Source: Parafrankia irregularis (GTDB taxonomy: Bacteria; Actinomycetota; Actinomycetes; Frankiales; Frankiaceae). Taken from it: a stretch of DNA of 64,000 nt. The stretch spans positions 78,358 to 142,357 of the forward strand of contig NZ_FAOZ01000022.1 of the NCBI RefSeq assembly GCF_001536285.1, in the 5' to 3' direction. The notes beneath the pieces are model-generated. The model had not been told where the DNA came from. It did no database searches and was given only the letters and a program-made list of their open reading frames with translations. The translations under genes were made by a program, and so were the position numbers. The stretch's first letter is position 1. Each line of letters begins with the position of its first letter. Positions 16,669 to 25,505 of this stretch are shown here, piece after piece.

Positions 16669-17442
16669 GTGGCCGGCACCACCATGGTGATCGGCTTCGC
16701 GCACCGCGGCGCGCCGGCTCTCTGCCAGCGGGAGAACGCCCTGCCGGCTTTCCGGCGCGCGCTGGCGGCGGGTGCGAACGGCCTGGAGTCGGACGTCTGG
16801 CTGACCGCCGACGGCGTCCCGGTGCTGCGGCACGATGCGACGCTGGGCCCGGCCTGGCTCCCGTGGCGGCGGCGGGTGGCGGAGCTGCGCCGGGCCGACC
16901 TGCCGAGGTGGATGCCCACCCTCGCCGAGCTCTACCAGGACGCCGGCCGGCCCTTCGAGCTCAGCCTGGACCTGAAGGGCCGCCCCGCGGGGATGTCCGC
17001 GACGGCGGCCGCCGAAGCGGTTCTCAGCGTCGTCCGGGCCGAGGGCGGCCAGGCCGCCCTGCGGCGGCTGTGGCTGTGTGGCCCGCTGTCCGACCTACGG
17101 GCGTGGCGACAGCTCGACGGCGATGTCAGGTTGGTGAACTCCACCTCGGCCGCGGAGGTGGCCGCGAACGGCGGCGCCGCCGCGTATGCCCGCGTCCTGC
17201 GGGACGCCGGCGTGGACACCCTGAATCTGCGCACGCGGGAGTGGACGCCGGCCCGGGCCGGCATCGTGGCCGACCTGCACGCGGCCGGAATCCTTGCATT
17301 CGGGTGGGACGCACAGTCCGCGGCGACGCTGCGGCGGTTGCTCGGCTACGGTCTCGACGGCCTCTACTCGGACCATCTGCACCGGCTGGTCGAGGTGACC
17401 GCCACGCCGAGGCCGCGGCGACCGCTTACCTCGGACGGCTGA
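16669..17442 (+). CDS. Glycerophosphodiester phosphodiesterase
   Basis: The 257-residue protein is a GDPD-family TIM barrel that would cleave glycerophosphodiesters to sn-glycerol 3-phosphate. The catalytic signature FAHRGA begins near residue 10, with RENALPAFRRALAAGANGLESDVWLTADGVPVLRHD supplying the metal-binding Glu and Asp and the second histidine. No signal peptide is visible, so it should be cytosolic. GTG 16669 and ATG 16684 are both possible starts. It follows hisN after 81 bp. A hairpin lies about 115 bp downstream. Confidence 0.85.
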   Translation: MAGTTMVIGFAHRGAPALCQRENALPAFRRALAAGANGLESDVWLTADGVPVLRHDATLGPAWLPWRRRVAELRRADLPRWMPTLAELYQDAGRPFELSLDLKGRPAGMSATAAAEAVLSVVRAEGGQAALRRLWLCGPLSDLRAWRQLDGDVRLVNSTSAAEVAANGGAAAYARVLRDAGVDTLNLRTREWTPARAGIVADLHAAGILAFGWDAQSAATLRRLLGYGLDGLYSDHLHRLVEVTATPRPRRPLTSDG

Positions 17443-17858
17443 CGGCCGATCCTGAGGGCTGCCCGGTTCCGGACAGCCACCGGGCACGGATACCTAACGG
17501 GAATCCGATCATCCGGAACCGCCCGCCCGCAATAAGTGACACACACGAGAACAAAGAGTCACCCGATTGGGGGTGACTCACAGGCTGAATGTGACCGTAC
17601 CACTACTAGGACGATTGACCTGACCGCCCCAATTCAGTGAAGTTCTCAGAGTCAGCCAGAGCGGAAGACCACACAACGTGGCCAAGACGTACGCGATGAG
17701 GCGCCGACAGCAGACACGCTCGGACGCTTTGTTGACACGGTCGGCGACCGGAACCACAGGCCCCGCCCGACTCGAAGGATCTCGACGACTCCGAACACCC
17801 GGAAGCACGCCCACAGCACCGGGCCCGCGACTCCACGAACGCCGGGATGAAGGACTAG
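17443..17858. other. Intergenic stretch with one hairpin
   Basis: This 416-bp stretch is lower in GC than its surroundings. The only clear element is a stem-loop, GAGTCACCC-GATTGG-GGGTGACTC (17557-17580), 114 bp after the phosphodiesterase. It may end that transcript, although no T-run follows. Short frames here look non-coding. Confidence 0.5.
17557..17580 (+). terminator. Hairpin after the glycerophosphodiesterase gene
   Basis: Perfect 9-bp arms GAGTCACCC and GGGTGACTC enclose a 6-nt loop. The position fits transcription termination between the plus-strand phosphodiesterase and the opposing small HTH gene. It could equally be a regulator site. Confidence 0.4.
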
Positions 17859-18056
17859 TCAGTCTTTGACGGCGACGTCGAGCATCTTCGCGGGAAAACC
17901 TGTCCGTTCCGCGACGTTCTCGATGGAGTACCCCTGCTCGACGAGGTCACGAGCCTGTTCGAGGGTCCAGCCCCGACCGGGGTCGACCCGACGGACGACC
18001 ACCTCACTCGCCTGATGATGTTCCTGCGGCCAGCTCAGTCGCGCACGGCGTGCCAA
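17859..18056 (-). CDS. Small helix-turn-helix-like protein of unknown function
   Basis: TTG 18056 is preceded by CTCGGAGG at a 7-nt spacing, a strong ribosome site, and opens a 65-residue frame. The C-terminal half (GWTLEQARDLVEQGYSIENVAERTGF) reads like a short HTH with two helices and a turn at YSIENVAERTG. I do not recognise a named family. The longer open frame to 18311 lacks good starts. It lies downstream of the hydrolase at 18504 on the same strand, 447 bp away. Confidence 0.58.
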   Translation of the reverse strand: MARRARLSWPQEHHQASEVVVRRVDPGRGWTLEQARDLVEQGYSIENVAERTGFPAKMLDVAVKD

Positions 18057-18503
18057 CGGTCGACCTCCGAGGTTTTGACGGGCATTAGCGTTACCAGCCA
18101 AGGATAAGCCAGAAACGCGCCTTCCCGCTCCATGAACTTCGCGATAGCGGCCACGCCAGAGTAATGCGCAACCGTCGCGGGGACACCCCCGTGTCCCCCA
18201 CCACCTCCACACCATCATCTGGTCGCCGGACGGAGCCACCCGTCGGCACCGAAGCAGCCGCGTTACTTCGGCCGAGGTCGGCGTGGCGGGATGTCGGTTG
18301 GACATGTCCACTTAACTTGCCCGGCCGGTACTTGTCGGGCGAGTTGTTGTCCGGTAATGTCCACGGCTCACCTGAGACAGATGAGGACAAGTACACCCGG
18401 CACGTTGCTTCGCCGTGGCATCTCGCGCCCAGATCCCGCTGTCGCGGCATGAGCGCCCATCGCACCGTACCCCGCTGCGAACGGCGCCCGGCGGCGCCGA
18501 AGG
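18057..18503. other. Intergenic stretch upstream of the small HTH gene
   Basis: This 447-bp stretch has no convincing gene. A 10-bp palindrome GGACATGTCC lies at 18300-18309. The octamer ATGTCCAC appears there and again about 50 bp to the right. A weak stem CTTGCCCG/CGGGCGAG lies between them. These could be operator sites for the adjacent HTH protein, but this is speculative. Confidence 0.35.
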
Positions 18504-19682
18504 TCATCCGCCGCCGACAGCGGTTCCTCCGCCAGCGGGAGCCGTTGGCACCCCTGGCGGGGGTGCCAACGGCTGCGACCGGCCCGCACCGCGGCGGCCG
18601 ACGCCCTCACCACGGCCCCCGCCCTCACCACGCCTGTCTTCAGCGCGCTTACCCTCATCGCGCTCGCCCCCACCGCGCTTACCTTCATCGCGCTCGCCCC
18701 CACCGCGCTCGCCCTCACCGCGCTCGCCACCCGCGCCGTGGGAGCGCAGCAACGCGCGCCACTGTCGATCCGAGTGACTGGCCGGCCGGGTGGTGGCCAG
18801 AAAATCCTCCAGAACAGCCTGAAATCGGACCGGATCCGAGTGGTGCGGATAATGTCCGGCGTCTGGAAAGATCTCCAGGCGGCTTCCCGGCATGGCCACG
18901 TGCGCGATCCTGGCATGTTCCACCGGGATGACACCGTCGTGCTCACCCCACACGATCAGCGAGGGCATACCCGCGGCGAGATAGCACCGGTCGAGCATGG
19001 TGATCGCCTGTCCTCTGCCGTCCACGGCGGAACGCAGGGTGCGCAGGAACGCCTGCCGGGCCGTCGACGCCTGCAACGAGGCGAAGACCCGCATCAGATC
19101 GTCCGCGTCCCGGCCCACATCGGTGTGCAGCAGCCGCAGCGCGCCCACGACCATCGGGCTGACACCACGGACCGGCGCACTGGCCAACAGCGACAGCACA
19201 TGGCCCGAGCCCGGGACCGTCGCGGCCCGCAGGAGCGGGTGCAGGTCCGGCCCGACACCTCCGGCCGAGACCAGGACAAGCCGTTCGCAGCGGGCCGGGA
19301 ACTGGTAGGCGAACTGCATCGCCACTCCCCCGCCCAGCGAATGGCCGACGACGGTCACGCGCTCGATGCCCAGGACGGTGAGCAGGTCCCGCATCCCGCA
19401 CGCATAGCCCGCGACCGAGTAGTCGCCCCGAGGCTTGTCCGAAAGGCCGTGCCCGAGCAGGTCCGGGGCTATCACCGTGTGGCTCCGTGCCAGCTCCGGG
19501 ATCAGGTCACGCCAGGTTCCCGAGTTGTCCCCGATACCGTGGATCAGCAGGAGTGCCGGGCCCCGGCCCGCCCGCAGATAGGCGCGCCGATATCCGTGCA
19601 CGGTCACGAAGCGGCTGCGTAGATCCTTCCCGGCTCCTGGGCTCCGCGTGACCACACGCCGCTCTTCCCGACTTCCGGCCAC
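18504..19682 (-). CDS. Alpha/beta hydrolase with repetitive basic-acidic tail
   Basis: The first about 290 residues form a complete alpha/beta hydrolase: LLIHGIGDNSGTW (oxyanion region), nucleophile GHSLGGG, acid in VWGEHDGVIP and histidine in DAGHYPHHSDP. The substrate is unknown; relatives include mycobacterial lipase/esterase-like Rv2715. The last about 100 residues are low-complexity GERDEGKRGG repeats from a DNA minisatellite, ending in a Pro/Gly tail. GTG 19682 starts 7 bp after the aldehyde dehydrogenase stop, so the two form an operon. The tail looks dispensable and may vary between strains. Confidence 0.8.
   Translation of the reverse strand: MAGSREERRVVTRSPGAGKDLRSRFVTVHGYRRAYLRAGRGPALLLIHGIGDNSGTWRDLIPELARSHTVIAPDLLGHGLSDKPRGDYSVAGYACGMRDLLTVLGIERVTVVGHSLGGGVAMQFAYQFPARCERLVLVSAGGVGPDLHPLLRAATVPGSGHVLSLLASAPVRGVSPMVVGALRLLHTDVGRDADDLMRVFASLQASTARQAFLRTLRSAVDGRGQAITMLDRCYLAAGMPSLIVWGEHDGVIPVEHARIAHVAMPGSRLEIFPDAGHYPHHSDPVRFQAVLEDFLATTRPASHSDRQWRALLRSHGAGGERGEGERGGGERDEGKRGGGERDEGKRAEDRRGEGGGRGEGVGRRGAGRSQPLAPPPGVPTAPAGGGTAVGGG
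18644..18718. repeat. 30-bp minisatellite in the hydrolase 3' end
   Basis: Two 30-bp units (18644-18673 and 18674-18703) differing at one base begin CGCGCTTACC. They are followed by a 15-bp half unit, CGCGCTCGCCCTCAC. They encode the GERDEGKRGG repeats in frame on the minus strand. Confidence 0.8.
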
Positions 19683-19688
19683 CGACCG

Positions 19689-21176
19689 TCACCGCCGCCC
19701 GCCCTGGAATGCGAAGTTGTGCATGACGTGCTTGATACGGGTGTAGTCCTCGAGCCCGTAGACGGACAGATCCTTTCCATATCCACTCTTCTTGAACCCT
19801 CCATGCGGCATCTCCGCGACGATCGGAATGTGCGTGTTCACCCACACGCAGCCGAAGTCGAGCCGCCGGGTGACACGCATCGCGCGCGAGTGGTCAGTTG
19901 TCCAGACGCTGGACGCAAGTCCGTACTCCACGCCGTTCGCCCAGGTCACAGCCTCGTCCTCGGACGAGAACGTCTGGACTGTCACCACGGGGCCGAACAC
20001 CTCCTGCTGGACCAGCTCGTCCTCCTGGCGCAGCCCCGCGATGACGGTGGCCGGGTAGAAGTACCCGGGCCGGTCATCGGTCGTGCCGCCGGCGAGCAGG
20101 CGGGCGTGCTCCGGCCTGCGCTCGACGAACCCGCTGACCCGCTCGAGCTGGCCGGCGCTGTTGAGGGGCCCGAAATCGGCGTCGGCGCCTGAGCCAGCGC
20201 CTGAGCCGGCTGCGGCGGGCGCTCCCGGCCGGCGGGGCGGGCCGGTGACGGTCACGCGCGCGGCCTCGGCGAGCGCGTTCGCCAACTCGTCGGCTATGCC
20301 TGGCCCGGCCAGTACCCGGGTGGCCGCCGTGCAGTCCTGCCCCGCGTTGAAGTACGCGGCACCGGCGATGGCGGGTGCCACCTCCGCCGGGTCGACGTCG
20401 TCGAAGACGATCACCGGCGCCTTGCCGCCGAGCTCCAGATGCACCCGCTTGAGGGAGTCCGCCGCCGCCCGGGCGACCTCCATCCCGGCCCGGACGCTGC
20501 CGGTCACCGAAGCCATCGCGGGACCGGGATGGGCGACCATCGCACGCCCGGTGTCACGGTCACCACAGACCACATTGAGCACACCCGGTGGCAGGAACTC
20601 CGCGGCGATCTCGGCCAGTAGCAGCGAGCTGGCCGGCGTGGTCTCCGCCGGTTTGAGCACGACCGTGTTCCCGGCGGCCAGTGCGGGCGCGACCTTCCAG
20701 ACCGCCATCATCAACGGGTAGTTCCACGGCGTGACCTGAGCACAGACCCCCACCGGCTCACGCCGGACGTAACTGGTGTGGTCCGCCAGGTACTCCCCGG
20801 CGGCACGTCCCTCCAGCAGCCGGGCGGCTCCGGCGAAGAACCGGATCTGGTCGGCCGACGGCGCGATCTCCTCATCCAGGGTGAGCTGAAGCGGTTTCCC
20901 GGTGTTCGCGCACTCCATCGCGGCGATCTGGTCCGCCCGGCTCTCGACGGCGTCCGCCAGCCGCAGCAACGCACGGGACCGCTCGCCCGGGGTGGTGTAC
21001 CGCCATTCCTCGAAGGCCTCCGCCGCGGCGCGTACGGCCGTGTCGACGTCCGCCTCCGCGGAGATCGGCGCGTGGGCGAGGATCTCACCGGTGGAGGGAT
21101 CCAGTACCGGCATTGTCCGGCCATCCCGCGACGGCACCGACTTCCCGCCGACGAAGTTGTTCAGCGTCCGGTCCAT
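19689..21176 (-). CDS. Aldehyde dehydrogenase, probable aminobutyraldehyde dehydrogenase
   Basis: The 495-residue protein is a full NAD(P)-dependent aldehyde dehydrogenase. It has TPWNYPLMMAVWKVAPALAAGNTVVLKP, SVTGSVRAG, the glutamate motif ELGGKAPVIV, and the catalytic cysteine in FNAGQDCTAATR. The C-terminus MPHGGFKKSGYGKD matches gamma-aminobutyraldehyde dehydrogenases. ATG 21176 has AGGGAGAAGG upstream; earlier in-frame sequence is not conserved. The divergent neighbour is an amine oxidase and the next gene an aminotransferase, which together suggest oxidation of amino-aldehydes from polyamines. A 20-residue Ala/Gly-rich insert (PGAPAAAGSGAGSGADAD) interrupts the C-terminal part. Confidence 0.88.
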   Translation of the reverse strand: MDRTLNNFVGGKSVPSRDGRTMPVLDPSTGEILAHAPISAEADVDTAVRAAAEAFEEWRYTTPGERSRALLRLADAVESRADQIAAMECANTGKPLQLTLDEEIAPSADQIRFFAGAARLLEGRAAGEYLADHTSYVRREPVGVCAQVTPWNYPLMMAVWKVAPALAAGNTVVLKPAETTPASSLLLAEIAAEFLPPGVLNVVCGDRDTGRAMVAHPGPAMASVTGSVRAGMEVARAAADSLKRVHLELGGKAPVIVFDDVDPAEVAPAIAGAAYFNAGQDCTAATRVLAGPGIADELANALAEAARVTVTGPPRRPGAPAAAGSGAGSGADADFGPLNSAGQLERVSGFVERRPEHARLLAGGTTDDRPGYFYPATVIAGLRQEDELVQQEVFGPVVTVQTFSSEDEAVTWANGVEYGLASSVWTTDHSRAMRVTRRLDFGCVWVNTHIPIVAEMPHGGFKKSGYGKDLSVYGLEDYTRIKHVMHNFAFQGGRR

Positions 21177-21494
21177 CCGCCTTCTCCCTCTGCTGGCGTT
21201 CAGTGCGCGCTTCCTCGGGTCCAAGGCCCCTACCCATCGGACCCGATGGTTCCACGAACCTTTCGGCGCGGATAGCGTGCCGGGCCGACTCCTGGACAAT
21301 CGAAACCTTCGTTAATGGGCGTTTTGGAAGTCGCTCAGAAACCCGCTGTCGGCCCCGGCATCGCGGGGATGCGACCCTGATGCGGGTCCCGGGACGGATG
21401 CGGGGCCCGGGGACCGGGGACCGCGGTGGTTGCGGTCGCGCGCCTGGACCGGCAGCCACGACGACCGGCACGTCCCAGCGGAGGCACGGACACC
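21177..21494. other. Divergent intergenic region between aldehyde dehydrogenase and oxidase
   Basis: These 318 bp separate two divergent catabolic genes and should hold both promoters. Around 21290-21330 the sequence is AT-richer (for example AATCGAAACCTTCGTTAATG), the likeliest promoter area. I could not assign a specific box. Confidence 0.35.
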
Positions 21495-22937
21495 GTGAGC
21501 GACAGCGACACCCGACCGATCGAGACCGGACCGATCGAGACCGGACCAGGCGAGACCGGGCCGGACGAGACCGGATCGGACGACGCCCGACCAGGCGACA
21601 GCGGCGCGGACCGCGCATTGGTGAGCCCGACCGGCTGGTCGCTGTGGGCCGGTGCCCCGGACGAGTCGGGCCGCCCGCTCGGTCCCCGCGCCCGCGGCGC
21701 CCTCACCGCCGACGTCTGCGTGGTGGGTGCTGGCTATACCGGCCTCTGGACCGCCTACCACCTCGCCCGCACCCATCCGGCGCTGCGGGTGGTCGTCGTC
21801 GAGAAGGAGACCGTCGGCTTCGGCGCGTCCGGGCGCAACGGGGGCTGGTGCTCGGCGCTGTTCCCGACCGCCGCGCTCGCCGCGCAGATGCGTCCCGCGC
21901 TGGCGGCGACCATCGACGAGATCGGGGCGATCGCCCTCGAGGAGGGCATCGACTGCGACTTCGTCAAGGCCGGGACGCTGCGCGTGGCCACGACGCCGGC
22001 CCAGGCGACCCGCCTGCGCCGCACCGCGGGCACCGAGTGGCTGGACGCGAACGAGGTCGCCGGGATCGTCCGGGTCGCCGGGGCCGAGGGCGGGGTGCTC
22101 GACCCTGACTGCGCGGTGCTGCATCCGGGCCGCCTCGTGCGCGGGCTCGCGGCCGCCGCCGAGCGCCGCGGGGTAACGGTGTTCGAACGCAGCCCAGCCC
22201 GCCGCATCGTTCCGGGGCGGGTGGTCCTCGACGGCGGGGTCGTGCGCGCCGACGTCATCGTGCGCGCCACCGAGGGCTACACCGCCACGTTGCCGGGGCT
22301 GCGCCGCGAGGTCGTGCCGATCTACTCCCTGGTCGTGGCGACCGAGCCGCTGGGCCCCGCGACATGGGACGAGATCGGCTGGGAGCGCAGGGTGGCGGTG
22401 ACCGACGACCGGCACATGATCATCTATGCGCAGCGCACCGCCGACGGGCGGATCGTGCTCGGCGGCGAGGGCACGCCGTACCACTTCGGCTCCCGGATCA
22501 ACCCGTCCTTCGACGTCGAGCCGGCCATCTTCGACCAGCTGCGGCAGACCCTCGCCACGTTGTTCCCAGCCGCGGCGACGGCTCGGATCACACACCGCTG
22601 GGGCGGGCCGCTGGGCGTGCCCCGCGACTGGACACCATCGGTCCACCTGGACCGCGCGACGGGGCTGGCACACGCCGGCGGCTACGTCGGGGACGGGGTG
22701 GCGGCGAGCGCGCTGGCCGGCCAGACCCTGGCCGAGCTGATCACGGGGCGCAGCTCGGAGCGGACCGGCCTGCCCTGGGTGCGCGGCGAACGGCGGCGCT
22801 GGGAGCCGGAGCCGCTGCGATGGCTCGGCATCACCGGCGGCACCCGGCTGGCCCGCGCGGTCGACGCCAGGGAGAACCGCACCGGTCGGCCGTCCCGGCT
22901 CGGTTCCGTCCTGGCGGCGCTCACCGGGGGCCACTGA
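21495..22937 (+). CDS. FAD-dependent amine oxidase, DadA/PuuB-like
   Basis: After a disordered about 45-residue N-terminus with repeated IETGP/GETGP units, the 480-residue protein has a Rossmann FAD motif VCVVGAGYTGLWTAYHLA. GFGASGRNGGWCSALFP, typical of gamma-glutamylputrescine oxidases and D-amino-acid dehydrogenase relatives, follows. GGYVGDGVAAS closes the FAD site. It would oxidise an amine to an aldehyde with FAD. With the aldehyde dehydrogenase, aminotransferase and Lrp regulator it forms a probable polyamine or amine degradation locus. GTG 21495 is the likely start. Exact substrate cannot be read from sequence. Confidence 0.8.
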   Translation: MSDSDTRPIETGPIETGPGETGPDETGSDDARPGDSGADRALVSPTGWSLWAGAPDESGRPLGPRARGALTADVCVVGAGYTGLWTAYHLARTHPALRVVVVEKETVGFGASGRNGGWCSALFPTAALAAQMRPALAATIDEIGAIALEEGIDCDFVKAGTLRVATTPAQATRLRRTAGTEWLDANEVAGIVRVAGAEGGVLDPDCAVLHPGRLVRGLAAAAERRGVTVFERSPARRIVPGRVVLDGGVVRADVIVRATEGYTATLPGLRREVVPIYSLVVATEPLGPATWDEIGWERRVAVTDDRHMIIYAQRTADGRIVLGGEGTPYHFGSRINPSFDVEPAIFDQLRQTLATLFPAAATARITHRWGGPLGVPRDWTPSVHLDRATGLAHAGGYVGDGVAASALAGQTLAELITGRSSERTGLPWVRGERRRWEPEPLRWLGITGGTRLARAVDARENRTGRPSRLGSVLAALTGGH

Positions 22938-23009
22938 CCGCGGGACACCGAACGGGCCGCTGCATGCGACGCGGCGCGCTGCCGACAGCGGCTGCCAGTG
23001 ACAGCGGCC

Positions 23010-23056
23010 GCCAGCGGCACTGTCAGCGGCCCGCAGCCAGCGGCACTGTCAGCGGC
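23010..23056. repeat. 21-bp direct repeat at the aminotransferase 3' end
   Basis: The 21-bp sequence starting GCCAGCGGCACTGTCAGCGG occurs twice (23010-23030 and 23036-23056). The second copy overlaps the stop codon of the aminotransferase gene. Related fragments (GACAGCGGC) lie just to the left, giving partial inverted repeats that may act as a terminator between the convergent genes. Confidence 0.75.
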
Positions 23057-24455
23057 GGGCGAGGTCCCCCGCCATCACGTCCAGGCTGTCCAGGTAGCGG
23101 TCGACGTCCGCGTCGGTGTGCTGCACGGACAACGTCCACTCCTCCTCGCGGCCGGGAGCCATCAGCACCGCCCGGTTCGCGTTGTAGAGCCAGGCGAGCT
23201 CCGGGAGGGCCGCGTTCTGGTGCGCCATGAACGAGGTGTAGTCGCGGATCGGGGCGTCGGTGAAGTGGACGCAGCCCTTGGAGCTGATCCCGACCGGGTA
23301 ACCAGCCAGGCCGTGCCGGGCCAGGATGTCGCGGCAGCCCGCCATCAGCCGGTCGTTGAGCCGGTCCAGGTGGGTGTACGCCTCGGGGGTCAGCACCTCC
23401 AGCAGGTTCGCGCGCGCCGCCGCCATCGCCAGGGGGTTCCCGTTGTAGGTACCGACCTGCTTCACCTTGTCCGAGGCGACCACCGCCATCAGCTCCTCGG
23501 TGGCGCCGATGGCGCCGGTCGGCAGCCCGCCGCCGAGCGCCTTGGCGAGGGTCACCATGTCCGGGAGCACGCCGAACCGCTCGACCGCGCCGCCGGCGGC
23601 GACGCACAGGCCGGTCTTGACCTCGTCGAAGATGAGCACGATGCCGTGCCTGCGGGTGATCTCACGGACGGCCTGCAGATACCCGGGCTCGGGCAGCACG
23701 ACTCCCAGGTTCATCATGGCCGCTTCCATGATCACACAGGCGGGCTTGCGGCCCTCGGCCTCGAGCGCCTCGATTCGTCGTTCCATCGCGGCGGCGTCGT
23801 TGAAGGGCACCGCCACGGTGAGGTCGACGACGGCCTGGGGGATTCCCGCGCCGTAGCTGAGGGAGTTCATCCGGTCGGGCGGGCCGATGTCGTCGTACGG
23901 CGCACCGATGGAGACCATCACGTAGTCGTGGTGCCCGTGGTACGAGCCGAAGATCTTCACGATGGGGTCGCGGCCGGTCGCCCCGCGGGCGATCCGGATC
24001 GCGTCCATGGTCGCCTCTGAGCCGGAGTTGACGAAACGCCACTGCGGCAGGCCGAAGCGGCGGGCCAGTTCCTCGCTGACGACCACGGAGTCCTCGGTCG
24101 GCATGGCGAAGTGTGATCCGAGCGGGATCCGTTCACTCACGGCCCGCACGATCGCCGGGTGCGCGTGGCCCTGCACCATCGAGCCGTACCCGTTGTGGAA
24201 GTCGGAGTACTCGTTGCCGTCGACGTCCCACACCCGCGAGCCACTGCCGCGGGTGAGATAGATCGGCCAGGGCTCGCGGGCCTGGTAGGACGACGGGACC
24301 CCGCCGGTCATCGTCCGCGCCGCCCGGGCGTGCAGGGCCCGCGACCCCTGCGTACGGCTCTCCAGCGCACGCTCCTCGCGCGCCATCAGGCCGGCGATCG
24401 TCTCGGCGGAAACGTCGGGACGAGAAGCCAGGGTCGTCGCGTCCGGAACCATCAC
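23049..24455 (-). CDS. Class III PLP aminotransferase, GSA-aminotransferase-like
   Basis: The 468-residue protein belongs to the class III aminotransferases. It shows RVWDVDGNEYSDFHNGYGSMVQGHAHP, the cofactor-contact NSGSEATMDAIRIARG, IFDEVKTGL, and the PLP lysine in TLAKALGGGLPTGAIG. Sequence style is close to glutamate-1-semialdehyde 2,1-aminomutase, but the context with an amine oxidase and aldehyde dehydrogenase suggests a catabolic aminotransferase. GTG 24455 and ATG 24452 are preceded by GAGGAGGG. It is divergent from the Lrp regulator, which probably controls it. Confidence 0.85.
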   Translation of the reverse strand: MMVPDATTLASRPDVSAETIAGLMAREERALESRTQGSRALHARAARTMTGGVPSSYQAREPWPIYLTRGSGSRVWDVDGNEYSDFHNGYGSMVQGHAHPAIVRAVSERIPLGSHFAMPTEDSVVVSEELARRFGLPQWRFVNSGSEATMDAIRIARGATGRDPIVKIFGSYHGHHDYVMVSIGAPYDDIGPPDRMNSLSYGAGIPQAVVDLTVAVPFNDAAAMERRIEALEAEGRKPACVIMEAAMMNLGVVLPEPGYLQAVREITRRHGIVLIFDEVKTGLCVAAGGAVERFGVLPDMVTLAKALGGGLPTGAIGATEELMAVVASDKVKQVGTYNGNPLAMAAARANLLEVLTPEAYTHLDRLNDRLMAGCRDILARHGLAGYPVGISSKGCVHFTDAPIRDYTSFMAHQNAALPELAWLYNANRAVLMAPGREEEWTLSVQHTDADVDRYLDSLDVMAGDLARR

Positions 24456-24642
24456 CGCGCCCTCCTCTGCTGTCGCCTACTGAAATCGTAGACCCAGGAT
24501 GGCGTTTACAATGGAATCGGTGGAAAGCAAGGGTTGTGAAGACCGCATCCCTATTGGTGCCACGACCGCAATACGATGACACACAGCGAGTAACCACCCC
24601 ACAATCGACGTCCGTCGGACGAACCATCCAGGAGGATGTCGC

Positions 24643-25131
24643 GTGCAGCCACGCCGGTCGCCCGGTCAGCGCCAGGCAGCCGAGCCGCTGCTGGATGACA
24701 TCAACAAGGCGATCATCGAGCAGCTCCAGCAGGACGGGCGGCGCTCCTACGCCTCGATGGCCGCCAGCGTCGGTCTGTCGGAGGCGGCGGTGCGCCAACG
24801 CGTCCAGCGCCTCCTCGACGCCGGCGTCATGCAGATCGTCGCGGTAACCGATCCACTGCGTGTCGGCTTCCGCCGCGAGGCCATGGTCGGCGTCCGGGTC
24901 TCCGGCGACACCCGCGAGGTCGCCGACGCGCTCGCCCAGCTGCCCGAGGTCGACTACGTCGTGCTCACCGCGGGCACCTTCGACATCCTGGTCGAGCTGG
25001 TGGCCGAGGACGACGAGCACCTGCTGTCCCTGATCAACGATCAGATCCGGGCGCTGCCGCAGGTCAGGGAGACGGAGACGTTCGTCTACCTGCGCCTGGT
25101 CAAGCAGACCTACTCCTGGGGCGCCCGCTGA
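24643..25131 (+). CDS. Lrp/AsnC-family transcriptional regulator
   Basis: The 162-residue protein has an N-terminal winged HTH (LLDDINKAIIEQLQQDGRRSYASMAASVGLSEAAVRQRVQRLLDAGVM) and a C-terminal RAM effector domain (VGVRVSGDTREVADALAQLPEVDYVVLTAGTFDILVEL). GTG 24643 follows a CAGGAGG ribosome site. It is transcribed away from the aminotransferase; the 187-bp gap is relatively AT-rich and should hold its own operator and the target promoter. The effector is likely an amino acid or a polyamine-derived compound, which is inference from the neighbours. Confidence 0.9.
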   Translation: MQPRRSPGQRQAAEPLLDDINKAIIEQLQQDGRRSYASMAASVGLSEAAVRQRVQRLLDAGVMQIVAVTDPLRVGFRREAMVGVRVSGDTREVADALAQLPEVDYVVLTAGTFDILVELVAEDDEHLLSLINDQIRALPQVRETETFVYLRLVKQTYSWGAR

Positions 25132-25244
25132 CGGCGGGGCGTCGACAAAACGACAAGAACCACCCGCGAGCAACCATGAAGAGCCAACGGGAGTCCAACC
25201 CTTCACGAGAACTGGTTGCTTCCGGCTCGATCGAAGAGGAGACC

Positions 25245-25505
25245 ATGGCGCTCGTCCACCATGACCCGCGGGACGGCATCCTGATCACGAAGATCGGGCA
25301 GGCGGAGATCACTGTCCGGCCTGAGCCTCCCGCCAGCACAGGCGCGGCACCCGTCGTCCTGCTGCGGGTCGACGCCCCGATGCTCGACAGCCTGGCCGCG
25401 GCCTATCTCGACCCCGACGAGGCCCGCGCCCTGGCCCGATCACTGCTGTGGGCGGCCGACCAGCTGCGCCCGGCAAGCCCCTGGCGGACGCCCCCACGAC
25501 CGTGA
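25245..25505 (+). CDS. Conserved-looking hypothetical protein
   Basis: This 86-residue frame starts at ATG 25245 after GAAGAGGAG; an upstream ATG at 25176 is possible. It reads like a compact beta-rich domain (GILITKIGQAEITVRPEP) followed by a helix (PDEARALARSLLWAADQL). It has no membrane segment or cysteine motif. I do not recognise a family. It follows the Lrp gene on the same strand after 113 bp and could be co-transcribed. Confidence 0.55.
   Translation: MALVHHDPRDGILITKIGQAEITVRPEPPASTGAAPVVLLRVDAPMLDSLAAAYLDPDEARALARSLLWAADQLRPASPWRTPPRP

Noticed and set aside
17578..17814. Minus-strand frame with a hydrophobic segment (LIAYVLATLCGLPLWLTL)
   Set aside because: It has one possible membrane helix but no ribosome site, and the surrounding sequence is not gene-like. 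Not listed as a CDS.
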